Program-made: the position numbers and the translations under genes
Shown: piece after piece, positions 18,914 to 27,938 of the stretch
How positions within the stretch are numbered: position 1 is the stretch's first letter
Layout of the letters: each line of letters starts with the position of its first letter
Source: Phyllobacterium sophorae
GTDB lineage: Bacteria > Pseudomonadota > Alphaproteobacteria > Rhizobiales > Rhizobiaceae
NCBI RefSeq assembly: GCF_003010965.1
Contig: NZ_PGGM01000003.1
Location: forward strand, 310,001 to 374,000
Length of the DNA: 64,000 bases
Direction: 5' to 3'
Notes under the pieces: generated by a model
Told to the model about the DNA's origin: nothing
The model's database searches: none
What the model saw: only the letters and a program-made list of their open reading frames with translations

Positions 18914-19960
18914 CTAAAACAGCTTGGCAGGGATCCAATCTGCCGTCACAGCATCACTTGTGCTGAAGGATGGTAGCTTCGCAGCCAGGTCTTCAATTGT
19001 CTTGACCCCCGCCTCACGCAACGCAGTCTGGGTCAAGAGTACAGGTTTGACGACAATCTGCAGCGGCACATCGGCACCAGCGACCTTCAGAGCAACAGCG
19101 CGGATCGAGACGGCTCCGACAACAGCCGGATTGGTTGCGGCCGTTGCAACCCAAGGGCTGCCGTCCTCAGTGATCTCCTGTATATCAGCCGTCGACACAT
19201 CGGCCGAATAGATCTTGACCTTGTCCGCGATACCGAGATCACGAGCCGCAAGTTTCACGCCGCGGGCGAATTCATCGTAAGGCGCAAAAACCACCTTGAT
19301 GTCGCGATTGGCAGTGAATGCCGCTTTGGCCTGATCCGAAGTGCTGGTAGCCGTCGTATCGCTGACAACGCCGAACCGCGCCTTTTCTACGACAGCCGGG
19401 TTTTCCGATTTGAACTTCTCCCAGGTTTCATTGCGACGGTCGAGCGGAGCGAAACCCGCGACGTAGACATATCCGGCTTTGAAGCTGCCGCCATTGTCCT
19501 TGACAGCCTGTTCAAGTGCGAGGCGTGCCAATTCGTGATCACTCTGCTCAACCTGCGGTACTGCGGGATTATTGAGATTTACATCGAAGGCAACCACCTT
19601 GATCCCCGCATCGACAGCCTGTTGGACAACGTCGCCAATAGACTCTGGCAAACCGTGATCAATGACGATTCCTTTTACGCCGAGATTGATAGCCTGCTGA
19701 ATCTGTTCTCGCTGTTCGGCAGCATTCTGCTTGCCGGGGAATATGCGAAGATCAATCCCGAGTTGGTTTGCCTGGGCCTTAGCGCCGGCCTGATAGGATT
19801 GAAAGAAATCGCCAGCCGAGATGTAGGAGATCAGAGCGATTTTCACGCCACCTTTATCAAAGGGCGAGGGTGCTCCCTCAATGCCGGCAGCTCCGGCGCT
19901 GCCGAGCAGTCCCAGGAACATCGCGCCTGCAGCTACGCCAAGTCGGTTCAGATGTTGCAT
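18914..19960 (-). CDS. CUT2 ABC transporter periplasmic binding protein (second system)
   Basis: A 348-residue binding protein of the RbsB type with a Sec signal (LGVAAGAMFLGLLGSAGAAG). The mature chain begins KIALISYISAGDFFQSYQAGAK and contains AINLGVKGIVIDHGLPESIGDVVQQAVDAGIKVVAFD in pieces, as in ribose and xylose binding proteins. ATG 19960 is chosen because of the strong GGAAGGAATG ribosome site. The longer in-frame extension has no signal peptide at its end. It is divergent from the ATPase and permease genes at 20358-22897, with which it probably forms one importer. The ligand is unknown. Confidence 0.87.
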   Translation of the reverse strand: MQHLNRLGVAAGAMFLGLLGSAGAAGIEGAPSPFDKGGVKIALISYISAGDFFQSYQAGAKAQANQLGIDLRIFPGKQNAAEQREQIQQAINLGVKGIVIDHGLPESIGDVVQQAVDAGIKVVAFDVNLNNPAVPQVEQSDHELARLALEQAVKDNGGSFKAGYVYVAGFAPLDRRNETWEKFKSENPAVVEKARFGVVSDTTATSTSDQAKAAFTANRDIKVVFAPYDEFARGVKLAARDLGIADKVKIYSADVSTADIQEITEDGSPWVATAATNPAVVGAVSIRAVALKVAGADVPLQIVVKPVLLTQTALREAGVKTIEDLAAKLPSFSTSDAVTADWIPAKLF

Positions 19961-20357
19961 GATCTCATTCCTTCCAGACAGACACTGATCGATTGTGGCG
20001 GCGAACGCTGTCTCAAGTTCCCTCGCCTCATCAAGATATCGGCTGTGGTTTCCTTGTATAATCATGCAGTTCCAATTTTGAGACGCCGCCGACAAACGGC
20101 GTTCTCCAGGCGGAGCATTATTGGAACGAAATAACGCAGGCCGACTGCGGCATCGGGGCGCGCGGACATAACTTTGAAACGCTGTTGGCGCGGCTTCCTA
20201 TTCAATCGCATCACTCAGGTACAATCTTGCATCGCGATATGAATATTTGAAATCTGGTTCTCTGGTCCGCGCTATCCGGCAGACCCTGGATGTGGGACAT
20301 TCCAGAGGTCTTTTGGATGATGACTTTCGTGGTCGTCGAACGGATCTCATCAATGCC
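19961..20357. promoter_or_regulatory. Divergent intergenic region with nested inverted repeats
   Basis: The 397 nt between the divergent binding-protein and ATPase genes hold a long-range dyad: GTTCCAAT at 20069-20076 and its exact complement ATTGGAAC at 20120-20127. Between these arms is a second stem, ACGCCG (20083-20088) with CGGCGT (20097-20102). The two could be paired operator half-sites or a structured leader. A TATAAT at 20057-20062 has no good -35 partner. No coding region is convincing here. Confidence 0.35.
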
Positions 20358-21842
20358 ATGCCACTCTTGCAGGTCGATAAACTTTCGCGCTCCTTCGGGG
20401 CCACACGCGCTTTGGCTGATGCCGATCTTCAAACCTCTGAAGGCGAAATCGTCGCTTTGATGGGGGCAAACGGTGCGGGCAAATCCACCTTGGTCAACAT
20501 ATTGTCGGGTGTGTTTCCTGCCGATGAGGGAACCATCCGCTTCAAGGGAGCGGTGTTTGCACCGCAGTCACCCGCGGAGGCAGTGCATGCAGGAATCGTA
20601 ACCGTTCACCAATCTCTGGATCGCGTCGGCGCGCCCGGACTGACAGTTGCCGATGCGCTGCTCCTCAACCAGTATGCCAACCGTTCAGAGCCATTCTTCC
20701 TGACAAGGTCGCGAGTAAAACGCCGAGCTCAGGCCATTCTTGACGCAGTCGGATTCGACCTGCCACTCGATCACGACTTTGCCGATCTGCCTGCTGCCGA
20801 TCGCCAACTGGTCGCCATCGCACGAGCGCTTGCCAATAAGGCTTCCCTCCTTATTCTGGATGAGCCTACTGCCAGTCTCTCAGGACAAGAGTCGAGGCGT
20901 CTCTATGACATTCTTTTGCGGCTCAAGGCGAAAGGACTGTCCATCCTCTATATTTCGCACCGGATTGCCGATCTGGAGGCGCTGGCCGACCGGGCGGCGG
21001 TGATGCGTAGCGGCAGGGTTGCGGGCGTTTTCGAACGACCCATTCCTTTCGACCAGGCTATAGAAACGATGATTGGCCGTAAACTTTCCGCCGCTCGACC
21101 GGATGCGCGCGCGGCGCAGGGCGTACCCGTTTTTACAATGCACGACGCGCAGCTCCTACCGGGCGCTGAACCGTTCGACCTGTCCGTGCACCAAGGAGAA
21201 GTCGTTGCGATTACTGGCGCTCTCGGTGCTGGGAAGAGCAGGCTTTTGTCCACCATTTTTGGATTACATTCTCTCACACGGGGCCAGATGTATCTTGAGA
21301 GCCAGCCCTATGCACCTACGAGCCCGGGCAACGCCATCGCGGCTGGCGTCGCCATGGCTGCTGAAGACCGTCACCAATCGTCGCTCATGCCGCCCGATTG
21401 GCCAGGCAGCGCGCTCGCTGAAACGCTCAGTTTGCCGCATCTTGCGAAATGGTACCCCCGCGTATTTCTTTTTGGCAAACGCGAACGGCAAGAAGCCGAA
21501 AGCGCAATTACCCGCCTGCGTATAAAGGCATCTGGACCGTTTGCGCCAATCTCTACGCTCTCGGGTGGTAATCAGCAAAAGGTCGTTCTGGCCCGCTGGG
21601 AAGCCGAACCGGGCAAACTACTGCTGCTCGATGAGCCCTTTCAAGGAGTGGATATCGGCGCACGAAGCGACATTATTCGGGCAATCCGCAGCCGGACAGA
21701 CCGGGCAATCCTGATCGCCACATCCGACCCCGAAGAAGCCTTCGAAGTTGCCGACCGTGTCCTTTTCATTGACCGTCACAGCCTGAAATCATCGCTGGTT
21801 GCTGACACAACCCATCACACTTTAGAGGAACTGCCCTCATGA
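20358..21842 (+). CDS. CUT2 ABC transporter double ATPase (second system)
   Basis: A 494-residue RbsA-type ATPase. The first domain has Walker A GANGAGKS at about 36-43 and LDEPTASL. The second has GALGAGKSR near 287-295, LSGGNQQKVVLARW and LLDEPFQGVDIG. In most RbsA proteins the second Walker A is lost, but here the lysine and serine are kept. The start is uncertain: ATG 20358 opens the usual LLQVDKLSRSFGATRAL beginning but has a poor ribosome site, while an in-frame ATG at 20247 would add 37 residues of no known type. It overlaps the permease gene by 4 nt. Confidence 0.87.
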   Translation: MPLLQVDKLSRSFGATRALADADLQTSEGEIVALMGANGAGKSTLVNILSGVFPADEGTIRFKGAVFAPQSPAEAVHAGIVTVHQSLDRVGAPGLTVADALLLNQYANRSEPFFLTRSRVKRRAQAILDAVGFDLPLDHDFADLPAADRQLVAIARALANKASLLILDEPTASLSGQESRRLYDILLRLKAKGLSILYISHRIADLEALADRAAVMRSGRVAGVFERPIPFDQAIETMIGRKLSAARPDARAAQGVPVFTMHDAQLLPGAEPFDLSVHQGEVVAITGALGAGKSRLLSTIFGLHSLTRGQMYLESQPYAPTSPGNAIAAGVAMAAEDRHQSSLMPPDWPGSALAETLSLPHLAKWYPRVFLFGKRERQEAESAITRLRIKASGPFAPISTLSGGNQQKVVLARWEAEPGKLLLLDEPFQGVDIGARSDIIRAIRSRTDRAILIATSDPEEAFEVADRVLFIDRHSLKSSLVADTTHHTLEELPS

Positions 21843-22897
21843 CAAGTTTCAACGAGGACACGCACCCTCTTCCCTCCAATATAAGCGAGTTATCTGCAAG
21901 GCAGGATTCTCTCGCCCGCACGTTACAAAATGCGGCACAAAAGGGGGCAATCTTTATCTTGCTTGCGATGCTGGTCGTCGGCTTCTCGGCCGCGCAACCG
22001 GCATTTATCAATGTCGTCAATCTGATGAGTATTCTGCAGGCAGTTTCTGTTGTGGCTATTCTCGGCGCGGGTGTCACGATCACGCTCGCCGTTGGCGGCT
22101 TCGATCTATCGATCGGTGCTGTTGCCGCATCAAGTGTCATGGCGGCAAGCTATTCCATGATTGTCTGGGGATTTGGGGTTTATGCAACTCTCCCGATTGT
22201 GCTGGCCTTCGGTGCTGCAGTGGGCCTCGCCAATGCTGTGCTCATCGTCAGGCTGCGTGTACCTGATCTTCTGGCGACACTGGCGATGATGTTTCTGCTG
22301 ACGGGATTGCAGCTCATTCCGACGGCGGGACGTTCCATTTCATCCGGACTGATCCTGCCGAACGGGACGACATCCACCGGTGCTTATGATCCCCATTTCC
22401 TGCTGATTGGCCGGTACAGTCTTTTCGGTACAATCCCCATCCCGGTCATCATCATGATCATTGCTGCAATCATGCTTTTCGTACTGACCGAGAACACTCG
22501 CGTCGGAAGACTGCTCTTCGCAACAGGCGGCAATGAAGTCGCTACCCGACTGGCCGGCGCTTCCACAGCTCGTCTCAAGACAATGGCCTATGTCATCTCG
22601 GGAACGTTGGCATCGCTTGGCGGCATTATAATTGCTGCTCGTGTCGGGCGTGGCGATGTGTCATCAGGCGCATCGCTATTGATGGATTCGGTCGCCGCCG
22701 CTCTCATCGGCTTTGCAGTGCTGGGGCTGCGCCGTCCCAATGTTTTCGGTACCGTTGTCGGCGCAATATTTGTCGGGATATTGCTGAACGGACTGACCAT
22801 GCTCAACATCCCATATTACACCCAGGATTTCGTCAAAGGCGTCGTACTGGTAGGCGCTTTGGCCCTTACCTATGGCCTTGGCCGAAGCCGGCCCTGA
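21839..22897 (+). CDS. CUT2 ABC transporter permease (second system)
   Basis: A 352-residue RbsC-family permease starting at an ATGA overlap with the ATPase gene. It shows the family's QAVSVVAILGAGVTITLAVGG followed by the FDLSIGAVAASS loop, then about eight further membrane spans and LRRPNVFGTVVGAIFVGILLNGLTML near the end. Only one permease gene is present, so the channel is probably a homodimer. Its partners are the ATPase just upstream and the divergent binding protein. Confidence 0.9.
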   Translation: MTSFNEDTHPLPSNISELSARQDSLARTLQNAAQKGAIFILLAMLVVGFSAAQPAFINVVNLMSILQAVSVVAILGAGVTITLAVGGFDLSIGAVAASSVMAASYSMIVWGFGVYATLPIVLAFGAAVGLANAVLIVRLRVPDLLATLAMMFLLTGLQLIPTAGRSISSGLILPNGTTSTGAYDPHFLLIGRYSLFGTIPIPVIIMIIAAIMLFVLTENTRVGRLLFATGGNEVATRLAGASTARLKTMAYVISGTLASLGGIIIAARVGRGDVSSGASLLMDSVAAALIGFAVLGLRRPNVFGTVVGAIFVGILLNGLTMLNIPYYTQDFVKGVVLVGALALTYGLGRSRP

Positions 22898-22935
22898 GGG
22901 TGCTGTGCTACTCGTGGCCTACTTGACGACGAAGT

Positions 22936-23091
22936 ATGCACGCGGAGAAAAATAGTGAACAACACGTAGACGAAATCGCCAAAACAGCGGAAGGAGAAAG
23001 CCGTTTGTTTGAGGCGATAGCGGCAGCGGGTCGACAGGCGTATCGGGACGATGGCGATGGCCATCTGGCAGCATCGCGACAATCTTTCTGA
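22936..23091 (+). CDS. Possible 51-residue small protein
   Basis: The 293 nt after the permease gene hold an ATG-started reading frame of 51 codons. The predicted product is acidic and helix-prone (for example HVDEIAKTAEGESRLFEAIA). The upstream sequence has no convincing ribosome site, and I recognise no family. It may be chance, or the end of an older gene. Apart from this frame I see nothing in 22898-23190. Confidence 0.2.
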   Translation: MHAEKNSEQHVDEIAKTAEGESRLFEAIAAAGRQAYRDDGDGHLAASRQSF

Positions 23092-23190
23092 ACGTGAGCA
23101 GGAACCATTAGGCACTTGCATATAGCCAAGCGGCATCAAAGCATCTCAGCACATATCCCTGCTCCGGTGCCAATCGGCCCCGCATGGTGA

Positions 23191-24177
23191 TCAGTTTTCC
23201 CTGACCGCGAAATTCCGATTTGCGGAAGCGTGGGTGGGGCGGCGCGTCCCCTTCACCGGCTTGACCGGAGACGAGACCGACTTGAAAGATTGAGCGCTTT
23301 GGTGTGAAAACTCGGCGATAGACAGATGATCCTCCAGGCCTTCGACCATGAATTCGTCAACACCAATGGACGTATAGGCCCGCAATGCCTCGCCGATGTG
23401 CGCTGGCGAACCAAAAACGTGGATTCTCTTGGCAACGGTGTCGAGCTTTGCACCCTCGGGGTGCGAAGGGTCGGCCTGCCGCATAGGACCAACGCGAACT
23501 GGCAGGGCGAAGCGAATTTTGCCCGCCCGCCCGTAAGGTGCAGCGGCCACTTGCATTCTCTCCATGAGTTTGACAACCTCCTCGGGCGTGCCCGGCGTCA
23601 ACTCGAATATATCAGCATGCCGTCCCGCAAACTTGAGGGCGGTGCCCGAGATGCCACCCATCCGAATTGGGATTCCCGCTCGTCGCGGGCTCTTCCTGTC
23701 AACGTAGCCAGCCGTGACGCTGTAGAACGGCCCCTCATGGTCGAACGGGCGGTCATTCGACCAGAGCCGTTTCAACAGGACCAGATATTCGTCGGTCTGC
23801 TGGAAAATCTCCACGTGGTTGCGGGGCGAGCGCGGTTTGCCATCCGCCGCTACATCGAATCCGACGGGGAACCTGATCGAGAGACGACCATCGCTCAGTC
23901 TGTCGAGTTCGGCAAGCTGGCGCGCGGCAACAGTGGGTTGGAAGATTCCGGCCCGGTGGGTCAGGGTGAGTCCGAGAGAGGACGTCGTGCGTGCTGCGGC
24001 GGCGGCAATACCTATATTTGCGAAAATGCCCGCTGGCCCGTCGATCAAGAGCTGCCGGAAACACGTGCGCTCCAGGAGCGCAAGCCTGCGCGTCTCATAC
24101 GGGCCATCGAAAACTGAAGCAACTTCACCTCGTAGTTGCAATCCGGTGGTCGGCACATGCATGAACTCGATTGACAT
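23191..24177 (-). CDS. Luciferase-like (LLM) flavin-dependent monooxygenase
   Basis: A 328-residue LLM-superfamily protein. It shows RTTSSLGLTLTHRAGIFQPTVAARQLAELDRLSDGRLSIRFPVG in pieces, then IPIRMGGISGTALKFAGRHADIFELTPGTPEEV and IGVDEFMVEGLEDH. This is the alkanesulfonate-monooxygenase-like group, shorter than SsuD. ATG 24177 has GGAGATTGGA directly upstream; the longer frame is rejected. The last 30 residues are basic, Ser/Pro-rich and atypical for the fold. It lies downstream of the TRAP operon after an 880-nt gap and probably has its own promoter. The substrate is unknown. Confidence 0.8.
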   Translation of the reverse strand: MSIEFMHVPTTGLQLRGEVASVFDGPYETRRLALLERTCFRQLLIDGPAGIFANIGIAAAAARTTSSLGLTLTHRAGIFQPTVAARQLAELDRLSDGRLSIRFPVGFDVAADGKPRSPRNHVEIFQQTDEYLVLLKRLWSNDRPFDHEGPFYSVTAGYVDRKSPRRAGIPIRMGGISGTALKFAGRHADIFELTPGTPEEVVKLMERMQVAAAPYGRAGKIRFALPVRVGPMRQADPSHPEGAKLDTVAKRIHVFGSPAHIGEALRAYTSIGVDEFMVEGLEDHLSIAEFSHQSAQSFKSVSSPVKPVKGTRRPTHASANRNFAVREN

Positions 24178-24654
24178 TCCAATCTCCTTCCATGTGAAGC
24201 GCGCATGACGCGAAACAATATGCCTTGGTCCTCGCGATATGCGCTCTGGTTTTCTGCCAAACATTCAGAGGGCGAACCGAACGATGCGCCGGTCGAAGCG
24301 TGCAGTCGCCGACCAGCAACCTCGCTTATCCTTCCGAATTAACCGTCCGGCGAGAGAAGCCGACGGTATCATTATGTGGGTTTTGCCCGTAAGTCTACCA
24401 ATTGAGTCGATTTTCGAAGCTGCAACGACTGACATGCCCTTTGCGGATAAGAGCAATCGGCCGGCTGGCTTGCATTCGAATGGTGATCACTCAGCAGTCA
24501 TGGTTGGCGCGTAACACGGCGTTTTCATCGATGGTCGGCAAGGAAGGCGGCCTCCTCGGCGTACAACAGTCCAGATGACTCTGTGACCGATGAGAGTCTG
24601 GACGCCGGTACTCTGCGTGAGAGCAACGCAAATTGTCATTCAACTTATCGTCCA
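24178..24654. other. Non-coding gap with no recognised gene
   Basis: No reading frame here has a credible start, ribosome site or recognisable protein. The stretch leads into the monooxygenase remnant at 24655-24887, so it may be the decayed 5' part of that gene or of another. I could not align it to anything else in the window. It presumably also holds the promoter of the minus-strand gene starting at 24177. Confidence 0.4.
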
Positions 24655-24887
24655 GAGCTTGCGCAACTGATCACGAGGCTCAGGAAACCGGGCACTGGTC
24701 CGTCGGAGCAATTCGCCGATGCCATTGAAGAGTGCTGTCGCGCGGGGGGCCCTGACGCTATCTCCCTCCCTGATCTCGGTCAGCCCAGGTAGACTCGTTT
24801 CTTGATGGCCATTTGGCCCCGAACTACGCGAGCGATCCTGATCGACGAGTTCCATCTTGGCGGCGATCTGGAGTTGCAGAAGTTTAG
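24655..24887 (+). pseudogene. Remnant of an NtaA-family monooxygenase gene (3' end)
   Basis: This stretch is homologous at the DNA level to the 3' end of the monooxygenase gene at 3306-4592. It keeps blocks equivalent to EAQETGHWSV, DAIEERFRAG, ISLHGLGQP, LIDNDYLGGD and LELQK, ending in the same TTTAG stop. The blocks fall in different frames. Relative to the intact gene there are a deletion of about 2 nt near 24670, an 11-nt deletion near 24705, an in-frame stop near 24790 and a loss of about 12 nt near the end. One block of 25 bases is identical between the copies (around 24681). This is a dead paralog or partial duplication. Confidence 0.75.
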
Positions 24888-25056
24888 AAAAGCTGAAACC
24901 CAACCCCACATATCGTCAAATCCAAAATTGCTTCAAACGTGACAGAGTGAGCGAATTCCCGGTACCGAGCGAATTTACCAACGTCCCGAATCCAGTCGGT
25001 ATAATATTCCGGCTGGATTCAATCTTCGATAGAAGATCAGCTTGCAGTATCGAGGC

Positions 25057-26061
25057 TCAGACTGTGGCTTGGATAGCCTTGATCTTGTCGATACCGCCCA
25101 CAATTGGAGCGAATTCCTCCCACACACCGTGAGCGCCCGCTTCCCATGTCGCCCGCTCTTCAGGCTGGAGCACGTGACCGCCATGCTGGACTGCGATCGC
25201 TACCGATCCGGCTTCGTCCCCGACAATTAACTGGTTGAAGTATGCTGCGCCCTCGGTTGAAGCTTGGAGGAAAACGGCTTTCTGCTCTTCGTTCAGTCCA
25301 CTCCAGAATGCAGTCGAGTAGTAGACCACTCCTGATGCCCATATGTGACCGGTTTCGGTGAGGTAAGGAACGACTTCATACAGTTTGAAGCCAGCATAGG
25401 CTGATTTGGTAAGGTCCATCGCGTCGGCAACACCTGTCGACAGGGCATTGTAGGTCTCGGTAATAGGGATTCCGATAGGAGTTGTCCCGAACGCGCTCCA
25501 CAGCTTGGTATGCAAAGGGCTTTGGATGACGCGAATCCGCTTTCCCTTCAACTGCTCGGGCCGGGTTACGGGCTGTTTCGTCAATAGATGCCGCGCTCCG
25601 TAGTTGATGTAGCCGCCAACGACGAAGTTCTGAGCAAGAAGTTTCTCGCGAAGTTCGGCTCCAACGCTTCCCTCTACGACTTTTCGTACATGCTCACCGT
25701 CACGAAAGAGGAATGGGAGGTCAAGTAACTGCAACTCAGGGACCCATCCGGACAGCCAGGAAACGGTGGACTGGCTGGCCTGGATCGAACCGAGCCGCAC
25801 ACCTTCTGCGACCTCCTTCTCGCCGCCGAGCGCTCCATTCTTGACGATGTTGAATTTAAACTGGCCCGGGAGTTTGGCCTCGACCAGATCTCGTATTTTG
25901 AACCAGATTTTGGTCTCCGGCTTGTCGTCTCCGAAGAGCGATGCAACCGTCAGCGTCCTGGTTTGTGCTGCTGCGCGGTTGACATAAGCGGGCATGGCGA
26001 GTGTGGCAGCTCCGACGACGGCGGCTGATTGCAGAAAAGCGCGACGGTGCAAGATGGTCAT
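25057..26061 (-). CDS. TRAP transporter substrate-binding protein (DctP family)
   Basis: A 334-residue DctP-family periplasmic protein. The signal is twin-arginine-like (HRRAFLQSAAVVGAATLAMPAYVNRAAAQ, RR at residues 6-7). The mature chain shows the family's GGEKEVAEGVRLGSIQAS, LQLLDLPFLFRDGEHV and GKRIRVIQSPLHTKLWSAFGTTPIGIPITETYNALSTGVADAMD in pieces; the second arginine of IRV(I)Q normally pairs with a ligand carboxylate. ATG 26061 has AGGAAA upstream. It lies 17 nt downstream of the fused permease gene and is the last gene of the operon. An organic acid, perhaps a sulfonate, is the likely ligand. Confidence 0.88.
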   Translation of the reverse strand: MTILHRRAFLQSAAVVGAATLAMPAYVNRAAAQTRTLTVASLFGDDKPETKIWFKIRDLVEAKLPGQFKFNIVKNGALGGEKEVAEGVRLGSIQASQSTVSWLSGWVPELQLLDLPFLFRDGEHVRKVVEGSVGAELREKLLAQNFVVGGYINYGARHLLTKQPVTRPEQLKGKRIRVIQSPLHTKLWSAFGTTPIGIPITETYNALSTGVADAMDLTKSAYAGFKLYEVVPYLTETGHIWASGVVYYSTAFWSGLNEEQKAVFLQASTEGAAYFNQLIVGDEAGSVAIAVQHGGHVLQPEERATWEAGAHGVWEEFAPIVGGIDKIKAIQATV

Positions 26062-26078
26062 TGGTTTTTTCCTGTTCG

Positions 26079-27908
26079 TTAGAAGATGACGGCCCATGCG
26101 CAAATGATCGTAAGAGCAATCAGGAGCGCGAAGAGATAAGGAAGAACGGCTCGAAAGAGCGCTGAAGCAGGCAGGCGTGTGACGCCACTGACCACGAAGA
26201 TGAGCATGCCAAGCGGCGGCGTCAGTCCATGGATCATCAGGTTGACGACGATGATGACGCCAAAGTGGATGGGATCGATTCCCGCGGCGACTGCGGCCGG
26301 CAACAAGATAGGTCCGAAGAGCAGGATAGCTGCCCCGATGTCGAGCACCAGCCCTACGACCAGCAGGATGAGGTTTGAAAGCAACAAGACCGCAATGGCG
26401 CTCCCACCAAGCGCCGTGGTTAGATCGGCGATAATGCCCGAGACGTTGTCCACCGCCAGCAGGAACGCGAAAGGTCCTGCCGTGCCAATCAAAAGACCGA
26501 TCGCCGAAGCCTCAGTTGCCGCCTGCCGAAATGCGGCGAAGAGGGCCTGAAAGCGCAAACGTGCACTGATCCCGAGGACCAGTGTGTAAATGGCAGCCAA
26601 GGCTGCTGCTTCGGTCGTCGTGACAACACCCATGCGAATACCGACGACGACGATGATACCAAGGCCGAACGCCGGAATGGCGGCGACTGCGGAACGCCAC
26701 CGTTCCGTGCCGCTTGCGCGTGCTTGCGGCTGTTGCTCGCGCACGGTTATATGGATAGCGACGGCAAGACAGACCGCCATCACGCCACCTGCAAAAAAGC
26801 CTCCGACCAAGAGAGACCCGACAGAAAGGTTTGTCGCAGCGGCCAGGATCAGAAATGCCACAGATGGCGGAATGATATTGTCGAGGACCGAGGTGGAGGC
26901 GATGATTGCAGCCGCTTGAGCTGGTGGATAACCACGCTTGACCAGTTCGGGTTGAAAGGTCGACGCTCCGAATGCCGCGTTCGCTACAGAGGAGCCGGAT
27001 GCCCCGGAAAACAGGACACTCGTCAGCAAAGTTGTCTGCGCGAGGCCGGCGCGCCGATGACCGACGAGAGCCGCTGCAAAGCGCACCAGCTGGTTGGCAA
27101 CGCCCGATGCCGTCAGCAGTCCACCCACAAGCAGGAAGAATGGAATGGCCAGCAAAAGGAACTTGGACATTCCGGTGACGGTGGAGGCGACGATCGCCGG
27201 CTCCGGCAAGGTACTGCCAAATGCAATGACAACGTAAGCAGCGGCAAGAAATGCATGGGGCAAGGGTGCGGCCACCACCAGACCAATGGCGGCAACCAGC
27301 CCCAGGACAATGCTGGGCGGCCAGTCAAACGATAATGCGAGATGCGGAATACTGAAATACAAGCTTGCGCCAATCGCAAGCGCCAACAAAATCTGGGCGG
27401 CTTTGCCATCGGTAATTCGCTGAAGCAGGAGGACGAGAAGCAACAGCGCCCCACCCGCACCCAGGAATCCGAAACGGATCCACTCCGGCAAGCCAAGCGT
27501 GGGTGAAACGCCACCGAGCATCGTCATGATTTCGCTGCCGCCAAAGCTGAGGATCAGTCCGGACAACACCGTGAAGATATCCGCAACAACGTCCGTCGCG
27601 CTCTGCCCCCGACGTGGCAACAGGCGTACGAAAACGTCAAGCCGCATAGCGAGCGCGCTGTTCAGGCTGAGCGGCGCGCCAAATGCGATCAGCGCCACGT
27701 GTAGCCAGACTGACAGATCTTCCGAACCCATGAAACCCGCACTGAACAGATAGCGCAGCACGACCGTCGTCAAAACCACAACCAGCAATACGGCCAGAAT
27801 AAATGCGCACAGAGCGCCCAGCGCGGCCTCCAATGACCGAAGCAAATGGGATGCTGTACGTGCGACAATGTTGCGGGCTAGTGGCTCCGCGGCGTCAAGT
27901 GCAGTCAC
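26079..27908 (-). CDS. TRAP transporter fused DctQ-DctM permease
   Basis: This 609-residue membrane protein fuses the small DctQ subunit (about residues 1-170, four spans, RYLFSAGFMGSEDLSVWLHVALIAFGAPL) with the large DctM subunit. DctM spans about 230-609 and shows MSKFLLLAIPFFLLVGGLL, LFSGASGSSVANAAFG and TPPLGMLIFVVSGVT. Between them is a further hydrophobic linker. The start is GTG 27908. It would import an organic anion with a sodium or proton gradient, working with the binding protein encoded downstream. Upstream in the same operon are an SsuD-like monooxygenase and an SsuA-like protein. Confidence 0.9.
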   Translation of the reverse strand: MTALDAAEPLARNIVARTASHLLRSLEAALGALCAFILAVLLVVVLTTVVLRYLFSAGFMGSEDLSVWLHVALIAFGAPLSLNSALAMRLDVFVRLLPRRGQSATDVVADIFTVLSGLILSFGGSEIMTMLGGVSPTLGLPEWIRFGFLGAGGALLLLVLLLQRITDGKAAQILLALAIGASLYFSIPHLALSFDWPPSIVLGLVAAIGLVVAAPLPHAFLAAAYVVIAFGSTLPEPAIVASTVTGMSKFLLLAIPFFLLVGGLLTASGVANQLVRFAAALVGHRRAGLAQTTLLTSVLFSGASGSSVANAAFGASTFQPELVKRGYPPAQAAAIIASTSVLDNIIPPSVAFLILAAATNLSVGSLLVGGFFAGGVMAVCLAVAIHITVREQQPQARASGTERWRSAVAAIPAFGLGIIVVVGIRMGVVTTTEAAALAAIYTLVLGISARLRFQALFAAFRQAATEASAIGLLIGTAGPFAFLLAVDNVSGIIADLTTALGGSAIAVLLLSNLILLVVGLVLDIGAAILLFGPILLPAAVAAGIDPIHFGVIIVVNLMIHGLTPPLGMLIFVVSGVTRLPASALFRAVLPYLFALLIALTIICAWAVIF

Positions 27909-27938
27909 CGTCTGGAGCCCTTTTTCGAAGCGGCGGAA

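Noticed and set aside
9967-22897. Sulfoquinovose monooxygenase (SMO) pathway
   Set aside because: The flavin monooxygenases here are of DszA/DszC types and the importers are CUT2. The expected SDR-type oxoglucose reductase, glycosidase and CUT1 importer genes are missing.
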